A stretch of DNA of 64,000 nt from Candidula unifasciata (GCA_905116865.2 CAJHNH020003171.1:1-64000); one strand, 5' to 3'; numbered from the stretch's first letter, positions 45,955 to 59,969 are shown. Notes: a model not told the origin generated them from the letters alone. Translations and numbers: made by a program.

Positions 45955-48900
45955 TCCATGTTAGACCGAAATCACTGCACACTCAATGGTTGTTTGAGGG
46001 ACTACTGCCCACCCACTGGTTGTTTTAGGAACTACTGCCCACACACTGGTTGTTCTAGGAACTACTGCCCACCCACTGGTTGTTCTAGGAATTACTGCCC
46101 ATCCACTAGTTGCTCCAGAGACTACTGCCCCTCCCCCTACTAGTTGCTCCAGGGACTACTGCCCACCCACTGGTTGCTCCAGGGACTACTGCCCGTCTGC
46201 TAGACTGCTCCAGGGACTACTGCAAACCCACTGGTTGCTCCAGGGACTACTGCCCACCCCCACTATTTGCTCCGGGGACTACTGCCTACCCACTGGTTGC
46301 TCCAGGGACTACTCCCCCCCCCCACTAGTTGCTCCAGGGACTATTGCTCACCCACTGGTTGCTCCAGGGACTACTGCACACCCACTGGTTGCTCAACGGA
46401 CTATTGCCCACCCATTGGTTGCTCCAGGGACTACAGCCCACTCACTGGTTGTTTTAGGAACTATTGCCCCCTTCACTAGTTGCCCCAGGGACTACTGCCC
46501 ACCCACTGGTTGTTCTAGGAACTACTGCCTCCTTCACTAGTTGCTCCAGGGACTACTGCCCCCTTCACTAGTTGCTCCAGGGACTACTGCCCACCCACTG
46601 GTTGTTCTAGGAACTACTGCCTTCTTCACTAGTTGCTCCAGTGACTACTGCCCACCCACTGGTTGTTCTAGGAACTACTGCCCCCTTCACTAGTGGCTCC
46701 AGGGACTACTGCCCACCCACTGGTTGTTCTAGGAACTACTGCCCCCTTCACTAGTTGCTCCAGGGACTACTGTCCACCCACTGGTTGTTCTAGGAACTAC
46801 TGCCCCCTTCACTAGTTGCTCCAGGGACTACTGCCCACCCACTGGTTGTTCTAGGAACTACTGCCCCCTTCACTAGTTGCTCCAGGGATTACTGCCCACC
46901 CTATGGTTGCTCCAGGGACTACTGCCCACCCACTGGTTGCTCCAGGGACTACCCCCCCCCCCCCCCACTAGTTGCTCCAGGGACTATTGCCCACCCACTG
47001 GTTGCTCCAGGGACTACTGCCCACCCACTGGTTGCTCAACGGACTATTGCCCACCCATTGGTTGCTCCAGGGACTACAGCCCACTCACTGGTTGTTTTAG
47101 GAACTACTGCCCCCTTCACTAGTTGCACCAGGGACTACTGCCCACCCACTGATTGTTCTAGGAACTACTGCCCCCTTCACTAGTTGCTCCAGGGACTACT
47201 GCCCACCCACTGATTGTTCTAGGAACTACTGCCCCCTTCACTAGTTGCTCCAGGGACTACTGCCCCCTTCACTAGTTGCTCCAGGGACTACAGCCCACTC
47301 ACTGGTTGTTCTAGGAACTACTGCCCCCTTCACTAGTTGCTCCAGGGACTACTGTCCACCCACTGGTTGTTCTAGGAACTACTGCCCCCTTCACTAGTTG
47401 CTCCAGGGACTACTGCCCCCTTCACTAGTTGCTCCAGGGACTACAGCCCACTCACTGGTTGTTCTAGGAACTACTGCCCCCTTCACTAGTTGCTCCAGGG
47501 ACTACTGTCCACCCACTGGTTGTTCTAGGAACTACTGCCCCCTTCACTAGTTGCTCCAGGGACTACTGCCTCCTTCACTAGTTGCTCCAGGGACTACTGC
47601 CCCCTTCACTAGTTGCTCCAGGGACTACAGCCCACTCACTGGTTGTTCTAGGAACTACTGCACCCTTAACTAGTTGCTCCAGGGACTACTGCCCACCCAC
47701 TGGTTGTTCTAGGAACTACTGCCCCCTTCACTAGTTGCTTCAGGAACTACTGCCCCCTTAACTAGTTGCTCCAGGGACTACTGCCCACCCACTGGTTGTT
47801 CTAGGAACTACTGCCTCCTTCACTAGTTGCTCCAGGGACTACTGCCCCCTTCACTAGTTGCTTCAGGAACTACTGCCCCCTTAACTAGTTGCTCCAGGGA
47901 CTACTGCCCACCCACTGATTGTTCTAGGAACTACTGCCCCCTTCACTAGTTGCTCCAGGGACTACTGCCCCCTTCACTAGTTGCTTCAGGAACTACTGCC
48001 TCCTTCACTAGTTGCTTCAGGGACTACTGCCCCCTTCACTATTTGCTCCAGGGACTACTGCCCACCCTATGGTTGCTCTAGGGACTACTGCCCACCCACT
48101 GATTGCTCCACGGACTACTGCCCCCCCCCCGCCCACTAGTTGCTCCAGGGACTACTGCCCCCCTTACTAGTTGCTCGAGGGACTACTGCCCACCCACTGG
48201 TTGCTCCAGGGACTACAGCCCATCTGCTAGACTGCTCCAGGGACTACTGTCCACCCACTGGTTGCTCCAAGGACTACTGCCCCCCCCCCCCTAGTTGCTC
48301 CAGGGACTTCTGCCCATTCACTAGTTGCTCCAGGGACTACTGCCCATCCACTAGTTGCTCCAGGGACTACTGCCCATCCACTAGTTGCTCCAGGGACTAC
48401 TGCCCATCCACTAGTTGCTCCAGGGACTGCTGCCCATCTGCTAGACTGCTCCAGGGACTACTGTCCACCCACTGGTTTCTCCAAGGACTACTGCCCCCCC
48501 CCCCTCTAGTTGCTCCAGGGACTTCTGCCCATCCACTAGTTGCTCCAGGGACTACTGCCCATCCACTAGTTGCTCCAGGGACTACTGCCCATCCACTAGT
48601 TGCTCCAGGGACTACTGCCCATCCACTAGTTGCGCCAGGGACTACTGCCCATCTGCTAGACTGCTCCAGGGACTACTGTCGACCCACTTGTTGCTCCACG
48701 GACTACTGCCCCCCCCCCTCACTAGTTGCTCCAGGGACTACTGCCCCCCCCCCCCCCCCCCCCCACTAGTCGCTCCAGGGACTACTGCCCCCCCCCCACT
48801 AGTTGCTCCAGGGACTACTGCCCCCGCCCCCACTAGTTGCTCCAGGGACTACTACCCCCCCCCCCTCCCTCACTAGTTGCTCCAGGGACTACTGCCCCCC

Positions 48901-49895
48901 CCCCACTAGTTGCTCCAGGAACTACTGCCCACCCCCTCCCCCCCACTAGTTGCTCCAGGAACTACTGCCCACCCCCTCCCCCCCCCCCCCACTAGTTGCT
49001 CCAGGAACTACTGCCCCCCCCCCCCCCCCCCTCCACTAGTTGCTCCAGGGACTACTGCCCCATCTGCTAGACAGCTCCAGAGACTACTGCCCCCCCCCCT
49101 CACTAGTTGCTCCAGGAACTACTGCCCACCCCCCCCCCCCAACTAGTTGCTTCAGAAACTACTGCCCCCCCCCCCCCACTAGTTGCTCCAGGAACTACTG
49201 CCCACCCCCCACCCACTAGTTGCTCCAGGAACTATTGCCCCCCCCCCCCCACTAGTTGCTTCAGGAACTACTGCCCACCACCCCCACTAGTTGCTCCAGG
49301 AACTACTGCCCACCCCCCCCCCACTAGTTGCTCCAGGAACTACTGCCCACCCCCCCCCCCCCCCACTAGTTGCTCCAGGAACTGCTGCCCACCCCCCCTC
49401 CCCATCCACTAGTTGCTCCAGGAACTACTGCCCACCCCCCCCCCCCCCATCCACTAGTTGCTCCAGGGACTACTGCCCCCCCCCCCCTCACTGGTTGCTC
49501 TAGGGACTACTGCCCATCTGCTAGGCAGCTCCAGAGACTACTGCCCCCCCCCCCCTACTGGTTGCTCCAAGAACTACTGACCCCCCTCCCCCCTACTGGT
49601 TGCTCCAGGCACTACTGCCCACCCACTGGTTGCTCCAGGGACTACTGCCCACTCACTGGTTGCTCCAGGGACTACTGCCCACGCACTGGTTGCTCTAGGG
49701 ACTACTGCCCACCCACTGGTTGCTCCAGGGACTACTGCCCACCCACTGGTTGCTCCAGGGACTACTGTCCCCCACTTGTTGCTCCAGAGACTACTGCTCA
49801 TCCACTAGACCGCTTCAGAGATTACTCCCCATCTTTTAGATTGCTCTAGAGATTATTGTTCACCCACTAATTGCTCCAGAGTCTACTGCAACCCT
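45955..49895. repeat. 30-bp satellite, ~3.9 kb (about 125-130 units)
   Basis: The unit is GTTGCTCCAGGGACTACTGC plus CCACCCACTG, with a common variant GTTGTTCTAGGAACTACTGC plus CCCCTTCACTA. Part one (to about 48100) is mostly alternating variants; part two (48700-49600) carries long C runs (up to about 20) in the unit's C stretch. Frames through it give CSRDYCPPTG repeats. It starts only 65 bases after the poly(A) of the RPS16 pseudogene. Confidence 0.97.
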
Positions 49896-50269
49896 CCGTT
49901 TTTCCTCCCTCTAGAATGCTCCTGAAACATGCAGTCCTTTTAGAAATGATTACACAACCATGTTACTGTGTCATGCTATAGACATGAACACATTTCCCGT
50001 TTGTAGCAGAGCATGCTTTAGCAACATCACGCTTTCTTTAAAACGGGAGAACAGAATAGGCGGGTGATAAGCGATGATGTAAAAGCAGGCAAAATACAAG
50101 TTAGTGTGGTCCCAACTAGTGTCAGATGGGCTGCATAATTCACCATGTAGTAAATTTCTGAGTGTATGCTGTAAACACTGTTGTGTTCACTGATGTATAC
50201 TGAGCTTACGCTGGCTAATTCCTACATCAGCAAATCCTTTGTAGGTCTCTACGTCCCTGCTTACCTGTC
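49896..50269. other. No recognisable feature
   Basis: Unique sequence between the 30-bp satellite and LINE remnants. Confidence 0.4.
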
Positions 50270-50351
50270 TCCGTCTCTTCCGACAGTGGGTGGTGAACTG
50301 ATGCATGACAGTGTAGATGTCATCAAGGCCATTTGGGTGCAACTGAACAAT
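50270..50351 (+). pseudogene. LINE RNase H C-terminal remnant
   Basis: The plus frame contains VGGELMHDSVDVIKAIW, like LGGILMHDKADVVSALW in the RNase H remnant at 7895-8087. The frame runs on, in phase, into the 27-bp repeat that follows. Confidence 0.6.
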
Positions 50352-50935
50352 GCGGATGTGCAAATATGGTGTCCTGAGAGAATGATGCAAATATGGAGTC
50401 CTGAGAGAACGGTGTAAATAGGGAGTCCTGAGAGGACGGTCGAAATAGGCAGTCTTCACAGAATGGTGCAAAAGGGAGTCCTGAGAAAATGATGAAAATA
50501 GTGAGTCCTGAAAGAAGGGTGTAAATAGGGAGTCCTGAGAGAATCATGCAAATAGAGAGTCCTGAGAGGATGATGCAAATAAGGAGTCCTGAGAGAATGA
50601 TGCAAATAGGGGGGTCCTGCGAGAATAATGCAAATAGGGGGGTCCTGAGAGAATAATGCAAACAAAGAGTCCTGAGAGAATGATGCAAATAGTGAGTCCT
50701 GTGAGAAAGGTGTAAATAGTGAGTCCTGAGAGAATGGTTCAAATGGGGAGTCATGAGAGAATGGTGCAAATAGGGAGTACTGAGAGAATGATAAAAATAG
50801 GGAGTCCTGAGAGAATGGTGCAAATAGGGAGTCCTGAGAGAATGATGCAAATAGGGAGTCCTGAGAGAATGGTGCAAATAGGGAGTCCTGAGAGAATGAT
50901 GCAAATAGGGAGTCCCGAGAGAATGGTGCAGCTGG
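50352..50935. repeat. 27-bp minisatellite (about 21 units)
   Basis: The unit is GAGAGAATGATGCAAATAGG plus GAGTCCT, nine codons (ERMMQIGSP). Open frames of 99 to 193 codons on both strands result. The last unit passes without a break into LINE-like sequence (ERMVQLGV), see next entry. Confidence 0.95.
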
Positions 50936-51080
50936 GAGTCATCGGGGGATTAAGCAGACTTTCTACACTCAGAGGAAAGGCAGGCAGCATACATAATGAA
51001 ACTGCACTGGTACCATGATTGCTGGAACTCTACGCTGTCGAAGATGAGAACCGCAGGTTTATGAGAATGTCCCAAGTGTC
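50915..51080 (+). pseudogene. LINE C-terminal tail after RNase H
   Basis: The frame reads MVQLGVIGGLSRLSTLRGKA, then in a shifted frame AGL, a stop codon and ECPKCHDVG, comparable with the STLRGK region and the CP-x-C motif at the end of I/Jockey-type LINE proteins with RNase H. Together with 50270-50351 it flanks the 27-bp array. Confidence 0.5.
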
Positions 51081-51094
51081 ATGATGTTGGCTCT

Positions 51095-51345
51095 TAACTG
51101 AACCCAATTTAATAAAGCCGTGATCTCTAACTTCATGTAAGCGTTAGTGCACTGACATTGTCCATGCCAAGACAAAAGGATGTAGGGCAATCTTCTCTGC
51201 TTGCTTTCCTCTACTTCTCTTACCCAAACATATTCTCTTGATAGAGCTGTTCTAGTCTTCCTCTTCTGATAATGTGGGCTAAATAATGAATGTCTCCTTC
51301 TGATATTTGTGATGTTGACTTTTGATGTAAGTCTCTTTCAAAACA
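51095..51345 (-). pseudogene. RTE-like LINE, C-terminal fragment
   Basis: Minus frames give IIYLAHIIRRGRLEQLYQEN, then with shifts KRSRGKQ and KIALHPFVLAW, the GH-x-x-RR and GKRSRGRQ motifs of RTE-like proteins. Short and frame-shifted. Confidence 0.55.
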
Positions 51346-51465
51346 TCATATCTTTTCGATGCCAAATATTCTCGACAAAAATCAATGCGCTGAAAATCTT
51401 AAGCTAAACTTGATTAAAAAGACAACCACCACTGAATTAATAACCATCATATTAAACACGTTCAT

Positions 51466-52915
51466 GTTATTATTGACAAGCCTACCGTATTCTATTATTG
51501 ACAAGCCTACTGTATTCTCTTATTGACAAGCCAACTGTATTCTATTATTGACAAGCCTACTGAATTATATTATTGACAAGCCTACTGTATTCTATTATTG
51601 ACAAGCCTACTGTATTCTATTATTGACAAGCCTACTGTATTCTATTATTGACAAGCCTACTGTATTCTATTTTTGAAAAGCCTACTGTATTCTATTATTG
51701 ACAAGCCTACTGTAATCTATTATTGACAAGCCTACTGTATTCTATTATTGACCAGCCAACTGTATTCTATTATTGACAAGCCTACTGTATTCTATTTTTG
51801 ACAAGCCTACTGTATTCTATTATTGACAAGCCTACTGTATTCTATTATTGACAAGCCTACTGTATTCTATTATTGACAAGCCTACTGTATTCTCTTATTG
51901 ACAAGCCAACTGTATTCTATTATTGACAAGCCAACTGTATTCTATTATTGACAAGCCTACTGAATTCTATTATTGACAAGCCAACTGTATTCTATTATAG
52001 ACACGCCTACTGTATTCTATTATTGACAAGCCCACTGTATTCTATTATTGACAAGCCTACTGTATTTTATTATAGACAAGCCTACTGTGTTTTATTATAG
52101 ACAAGCCTACTGTATTCTATTATTGACAAGCCTATTGTGTTCTATTATTGACAAGCCTATTGTGTTCTATTATTGACAAGCCCACTGTATTCTATTATTG
52201 ACAAGCCTACTGTGTTTTATTATAGACAAGCCTACTGTATTCTATTATTGACAAGCCTATTGTGTTCTATTATTGACAAGCCTATTGGGTTCTATTATAG
52301 ACAAGCCTACTGTATTCTATTATTGACAAGCCTACTGTATTCTATTATAGACAAGCTTATTGTGTTCTATTATAGACAAGCCTACTGTATTCTATTATTG
52401 ACAAGCCTACTGTATTCTATTATAGACAAGCCTATTGTGTTCTATTATAGACAAGCCTACTGTGTTCTATTATAGACAAGCCTACTGTGTTCTATTATTG
52501 ACAAGCCTATTGTGTTCTATTATAGACAAGCCTACTGTATTCTATTATTGACAAGCCTACTGTATTCTATTATTGACAAGCCTATTGTGTTCTATTATAG
52601 ACAAGCCTACTGTATTCTATTATTGACAAGCCTATTGTGTTCTATTATTGACAAGCCTACTGTATTCTATTATTGACAAGCCTATTGTGTTCTATTATAG
52701 ACAAGCCTACTGTATTCTATTATTGACAAGCCTACTGTGTTCTATTATTGACAAGCCTATTGTGTTCTATTATAGACAAGCCTACTGTATTCTATTATAG
52801 ACAAGCCTACTGTATTCTATTATAGACAAGCCTACTGTATTCTATTATAGACAAGCCTACTGTGTTCTATTATTGACAAGCCTATTGTGTTCTATTATAG
52901 ACAAGCCTACTGTAC
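51466..52915. repeat. 25-bp satellite (about 58 units)
   Basis: The unit is TATTGACAAGCCTACTGTAT plus TCTAT. Early units are nearly all TATTG; later units mix TATTG/TATAG and TACTGTATTC/TATTGTGTTC in repeating two- and three-unit patterns, giving 50- and 75-bp higher-order units. The 100-codon ORF at 52173 is an artefact of the 75-bp phase. Confidence 0.97.
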
Positions 52916-53487
52916 ACTAGCACATGTTTTTCTTCACTTTGCTGGCAATGTCATCCCATTATGCATCCGAAGTAATTCAGAACTATATACAAACATCATT
53001 AACTGCTAAATTACCTGCCGATTGACAGAGCTGCAGAAATGGGTCTTCTGTACTCCAGAGTGAATATCTTTACTTAGTCTAAGGTGTATTTGTCTTTATC
53101 CTTGTACTCTGTGTGTTCCAAGATTGTTGTCTGTAACTGAGCTAAACTGTATTACACTCCACTACAGCTGGTTGGTTTAACTTTTCTTCTCGAGTTGTTA
53201 ATTTCCACCGCCTCAAGTGCCTGCATGTTTGATCTTGCGTTCTCTAAACCAGTTCTCAAGCTGGTAGGAGTCATATGGAGAGCTCTGCATTCAAACGTGG
53301 GTGGCCTCTTCAAACCACTATGTTCATGAAGCTAAGCCTGACAGGGACGTCTGTTTTTGTATACTTCATATAGGTCATATCCGGCGTGTCAACTGACCTA
53401 TTGATTTGAATTTTCGTAATAGGCATAAGTGTACATCAGTGTGAGTTTGTGTGGTTGTGTCAATTTACACCCATGTGAATTAGACTT
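52916..53487. other. No recognisable gene
   Basis: Unique sequence between two satellites. Confidence 0.4.
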
Positions 53488-54102
<615 letters not shown>

Positions 54103-55787
54103 CAAAAATAGTCAAGGAAAGGTACTTACTAACACTAAAGATCAAATGGACAGATGGGTTGAATATTTTGAAATGCTTCTAAATAGACCAGGCCCAGAGG
54201 TTCCCCCATATATCCAGCCTTTAGAAATGGAACTGGATATCAACTGTGAGATACCACCCAAAAAGGAAATTAGAAAAGCTATAAATCTTCTCAAGGAAGG
54301 AAAGGCGACAGGCCCAGATGGTATCCCAGCTGAAGCCATCAAGACCAAAATAAACACATCAACAGAATTGCTACATAGATTATTCAGTAAAGTCTGGGAG
54401 ACCGAAGAAATACCAGCAGACTGGAGAGAAGGATATCTTGTGAAACTGCCCAAAAAAGGTGATCTACAGGAGTGTGAAAACTATAGAGAAATTATGTTGC
54501 TGTCAGTTCCTGGAAAAATATTAAGGAGAATTATTTTGGAATGATTAAAAGATGCTATTGATAAAATGCTAAGAGATGAGCAGGCAGGTTTTCGGTCAAA
54601 CAGATCCTGTACTGATCAGATAGCCACATTACGTATTATAATAGAGCAAAGCATTGAACTGAACTCACCACTTTACATTGGATTTATAGACTATGAAAAA
54701 GCATTTGACAGCATAGATAGGGAATCTCTCTGGAAATTGATGGGGCACTATGGAATCCCACGGAAAATTATCAACTTAGTAAAGGCAACATATAAAGACA
54801 TGAAATGTCGAGTTCTTCGTGAGGGAAAGCTAACAGATGCATTTGAAATAAAAACAGGTGTGCGACAGGGATGTCTTTTGTCGCCTTATTTTTACTGGCT
54901 ATAGACTGGACTATGAAAACAGTAACTGCTAAACACCAAGAATGGAATTCAGTGGACCCCTACAAAACAGCTTGATGATCTGGACTTCGCTGATGATATT
55001 GCTCTTCTGTCCCATTCACGGAATCAGATGCAAGATAAATTAAATATACTTAATGCGAGATCACAGCAGCTTGGTCTGAAAATCCATAAAGGAAAGACAA
55101 AGATAATGAAGAGAAATAAATCAGGCAAATAGTAATGTGGTTTCTCTTAATGGCACCCCACTCCAAGACGTGGAGTCGTCTACACCTATTTAGGCAGTAA
55201 TGTAGATAAAGATGGAGGAACTGATAGAGATATTAAAATAAGAATACAAAAGGCAAGAGGGGCTTTCATAGCACTAGGGAGTTTGTGGAGGTCAAAAGAA
55301 ATTAAAAGAAATACTAAACTAAAAATTTTTAATTCTAATGTCAAATCAGAACTATTGTATGGGGCGGAAACATGGAGAACAACCAAGGCAGTTACTAATA
55401 AATTACAGACATTCATTAACTGGTGCCTGCGCAGAATAGAGGGAATAAAATGGTATGATAGAATAACTAATGTAGAACTTTGGGAGATAACTAAACAGGC
55501 TCCAGTGGATCAGGAAGTGAGAAAAAGACGCTGGCGTTGGATAGGGCACACACTGAGAAAACAGGAGAACAGCATTGCTAGAATGTCTTTGCATTGGAAC
55601 CCACAGGGGCATAGAAATAAAGGAAGGCCAAAAAAAAAAAACACATGGAGAAGAGAGCTGGAGAACGAGGTTAGAAAGATTGGGAGGACATGGGGATAGC
55701 TCCATGCGATGGCGAAAAATAGAACGACTTGGCGTGAGTTGGTTGAGGGCCTATGCTCCATTTGGGGATAGAAAGGCAGAAAGAAGA

Positions 55788-55819
55788 CACACACACACAT
55801 ACACACAACAAACACACAC

Positions 55820-55852
<33 letters not shown>

Positions 55853-55882
55853 ATATATATATATCTATATATATATATATAT
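55788..55882. repeat. (AC)n-(AT)n tail microsatellite of LINE C
   Basis: ACAC then AT repeats follow the end of the LINE directly; AC/AT blocks also stand at its 5' side. Confidence 0.93.
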
Positions 55883-55914
55883 GTAAGTTTTAGTTTTCTT
55901 AGATGTTTTGGTGT

Positions 55915-56335
55915 ACACCGCCAATATTACAATACGTAGAACACTGATAAGACCAACTGATATATACAACTCTGAAACCTGGCGTATATTTGAAAGAGAC
56001 ACCGCCTTCTTATGAAATTTTAATAGACGGGCTAACGACGAATCTTTGGATCCACTCAAAGTGCAGACAACTGTGAATGGGGTGTGAGAAACAACAACTA
56101 AATTCAAAGTCCGTTTAAATAAGATTTTTTTTTTTTTTCATCTTCAGGGCAAACGAACTGCGTTGGATGAGACATTAAGAAAGAACTGCAGAAAACAAAA
56201 AGACAAAAACTACAAAGTTTAATGGGGGTAGACCACGATATATCTCCACAAATACCCAGAGTCGCCAAATAGAAAGAAAAAAGCCAAGCATAGAGATGAA
56301 CGGAGACGAACGATTTCTGCAGCAATCTAACACAA
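55915..56335 (+). pseudogene. LINE RT C-terminal fragment (tentative)
   Basis: A plus frame reads RRTLIRPTDIYNSETWRIFE near 55935, like the LLR-x-LIRP-x-x-YGSE-x-W segment of LINE proteins. A later shifted frame has ANELRWMRH near 56152 and FNGGRPRY near 56217. A T run of about 13 bases splits the two. Confidence 0.5.
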
Positions 56336-56439
56336 CTACTCGAATGACGAAGATGTCAGTGTATACTGGCATGAGATTGGGTGGATAGCTTTGTATATAC
56401 AAGAGAGGACATGATATGTATCAGTGTGAATGGATGAGT

Positions 56440-58020
56440 TGCAGTCTGAGTCTGTATTGTAATTGAATGCCTCAGTAAATGTCAGGGCTTTCAGGGATAC
56501 GAGTTGTGAGTTGGGTTATCTTCACGGTACTGCGGACACATCTATATATGCTCAGATTCCCTCTTCATCAGCGTCCTGCGTTTAATAGTGTCAGCCCTAT
56601 GCTGGTAAATAAGACTTCATCTACGTCCGGTGTGCTTCTCATGTTTGGTTATGCTGATTTTTACCCCCCGAATTCTTAGCAGTGATGTGGATACGCTGCT
56701 CCCAAAACACTGATATCGTCATTTTTCTATAAGAAAATTACTAATGTAGGCAGGATCCATAAGCTGGCCATCTGCAACTAAGGCAGAACCGACCAGTCTG
56801 TCAGCTCTTACATTGCACAGGCATATTCGAGGAAAAAGATGCAAGCAACTGCACGCACATGGGAGCTTTGCAATGACAATCTACTGCCTGCGTACGGAGC
56901 CTGCCTCAATCCTCCAGATCATGCTCATAGTATCACTCAAACACACACACACTCACACACCACACGTACACACACACACTTGGGTTGTAGTCCTGTAATT
57001 CCAGATACATGAAAGCTTGTTTCACTGACATCCTCATTCTGCTAGTAGTCATGGAGACTGCACCCCTGGATTCCTGGACCGTTTTGGCTGCAGAGCGAGC
57101 TGAAAATGCCCATGCACTCCTGTGTCCTCGACTGTACATCTGTTTGATATGAATCGTCACTGATAAGCAGGTAAAACTCTGCGTTCACAGGAACATGATT
57201 TTGCTCCGGACAACTTCTTTCAAGCGCGACGACACAGGAGACAGTGCGACTGGGCGCTTTTTCTGCAAAGATATCTATTTTTCGCCAGAGTGGATTCTTT
57301 AATACTGCAGACCTGCTTGATATCATCCTCTGCCCTAACCACCAATGATTAGTCCCTCTTTAGTTTGTTGCCCTTTTATTCTGAAGAGCGTATTGGGAAA
57401 AGGGTGCTTAAGATCTGAGCCTATCTTTAGGTGTACGCAAACTCAGCAAATCTTGATTCCTAGTTTATGGTAGGAAAGTCAAGATGGTGTCTCGTTGATA
57501 CACAATAGATGTCTCGTGTGTACCCCAGAATAATACGCATGACTTCGCATAGCACTCTTTCAAGTCTTTCAGTTTAAGTCTGGCTGACAGTGAGAAGGAC
57601 TAAGCATGTTCGATGAGAGAAATATCCAGTCCGTGGAACAGAAGCAGAAGCAGTCTCTGCTCAAAGATGGCGTTGATCAGAATCCTCATTACTGACAGGC
57701 CTGTGGGTGATTTTGTAATGCCATGGTTAATGTGTTCTTCTAAGGACACTATGCAATAAAACACCATTCCAAGATTCATCATCAAAATTGTTCTTGTAAA
57801 AGCTTCTTTTCTGCTTTCCACTACTGATTAGTCTGCTCTGACTGTATGAGTGTTCAAGAAGAACTACGTTACTGGAGCCTCTAAAGGGTTGACATGTGCC
57901 TTTTAATACACACACCAGGAGGAGATGCGTTCTAGTTGGCTCTGCATTGCATTGACAATCTAGATGTGGATACACCAAGATGTCATCAGCAAATGACAGT
58001 CCCGTCACTTCCATATAGCT
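56440..58020 (-). pseudogene. LINE B family, RT core to RNase H and tail
   Basis: Minus-strand motifs in order: SFADDILVY (RT motif C, at about 57993); KLKDLKECYAKSCVLFWGTH in shifted frames near 57570; a region with AEDDIKQVCS near 57320; HRSAWAFSARSAAKTVQESR near 57110 with MTTSRMRMSVKQAF (start of RNase H); DRLVGSALVADGQLMDPAY near 56790 (end of RNase H); FGSSVSTSLLRIR near 56690; and an LSIYRCVRSTVKI tail near 56540. Many frameshifts and stops. The tail shares wording with the piece at 30000-30840. A CA microsatellite (56940-56978) interrupts the RNase H. An I/Jockey-type LINE is the likeliest family. Confidence 0.78.
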
Positions 58021-58074
58021 GCTGCTCAGTTCTCAGTGATACTTCAGTATAAAACTAATTGGATTTTCAGGAAT

Positions 58075-59730
58075 ACATCAGTGTATACCAGCGTGAGAGT
58101 GCGTGAATGCATTCGTATACATACCAGTGAGAAACTGCATGGTTGTGTCCGTATATACACAAGTGTGAGATTGCATGGCTGTGTTCGTATACATACCAGT
58201 GTGAGATTGCATGGCTGTGTCCGTATATACACCAGTGTGAGATTGCATGGATGTGTCTGTATATACACAAGTGTGAGATTGCATGGCTGTGTTTGTATAC
58301 ATACCAGTGTGAGATTGCATGGCTGTGTCCGTATATACACCAGTGTGAGATTGCATGGACGTGTCCGTATATACACCAGTGTGAGATTGCATGGACGTGT
58401 CCGTATATACACCAGTGTGAGATTGCATGGACGTGTCTATATATACACCAGTGTGAGATTGCATGGATGTGTCTATATATACACCAGTGTGAGTTTGCAT
58501 GGACGTGTCTATATATACACCAGTGTGAGATTGCATGGATGTGTCCGTATATACACCAGTGTGAGATTGCATGGATTTGTCCGTATATACACCAGTGTGA
58601 GATTGCATGGATGTGTCTATAAATACACCAGTGTGAGATTGCATGGTTGTGTTCGTATATACACCAGTGTGAGATTGCATGGATGTGTCTATATATACAC
58701 CAGTGTGAGATTGCATGATACATCAGTGGAAGATTGCATATATACACCAGTGTGAGATTGCATGGATGTGTCCGTATAAATAAAAGTGTAAGATTGTATG
58801 GTTGTGTCCGTATATATACAACTGTGAGATTGCATGGATGTATCGGTATATACACCAGTGTGAGATTGCGTGGATGTGTTTGTATATAAACCAGTGTGAG
58901 ATTGCATGGATGTGTCTATATATACACCTTTGTGAGATTGCATGGATGTGTCTATATATACACCAGTGTGAGATTGCATGGTTCTATATGTGTGCATAGA
59001 TGTGTCCTATATATAACACCAGTGCGAGATTGCATGGATGTGTCTATATATACAACCAGTGTAAGATTGCATGTGTCCCAAACATACACAAGTGTGAGTT
59101 GACTGCGACTGCAGGATGTCTATATATACACCAGTGTGAGATTTGCATGGCTGTGTGTCTATATATACACCAGGTGAGATTGTCTATACACCATATACAC
59201 CAGTGTGAGATTGCATGGATGTGTCTATATATACACCAGTGTGAGATTGCATGGATTTGTCTATATGTACACCAGTGTGAGATTGCATGGATGTGTCTAT
59301 ATGTACACCAGTGTGAGATTGCATGGATGTGTCTATATATACACCAGTGTGAGATTGCATGGATGTGTCTATATATACACCAGTCTGAGATTGCATGGAT
59401 GTGTCTGTATATACACCAGTGTGAGATCGCATGGATGTGTCTGTATATACACCAGTGTGAGATTGCATGGATGTGTCAATATGTACACCAGTGTGAGAGT
59501 GCATGGGTGTGTCTATATATTCACCAGTGTGAGATTGCATGGATGTGTCTAGATATACACTAGTGTGAGATTGCATGGATGTGTCTATGTATACACCAGT
59601 GTAAGATTGCATGGATGTGTCTATATGTACACCAGTGTAAGATTGCATGGATGTGTCTATATATACACCAGTGTGAGATTGCAAGGATGTGTCTATATGT
59701 ACACCAGTGTGAGATTGCATGGGTGTGTTC
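58075..59730. repeat. 36-bp satellite (about 46 units)
   Basis: The unit is GTGTCTATATATACACCAGT plus GTGAGATTGCATGGAT. At 12 codons, frames are open on both strands: plus CLYIHQCEIAWM, minus MQSHTGVYIDTS, up to 262 codons (58067-58855 minus). A disturbed zone lies at 58710-59210. No codon-level signal favours any frame, so I treat it as non-coding satellite. Confidence 0.97.
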
Positions 59731-59732
59731 CT

Positions 59733-59965
<233 letters not shown>

Positions 59966-59969
59966 TTTG

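Noticed and set aside
58067..58855. 262-codon minus ORF with histidine/serine repeat
   Set aside because: It lies in the 36-bp satellite, where both strands are open in several frames with no sign of constraint.
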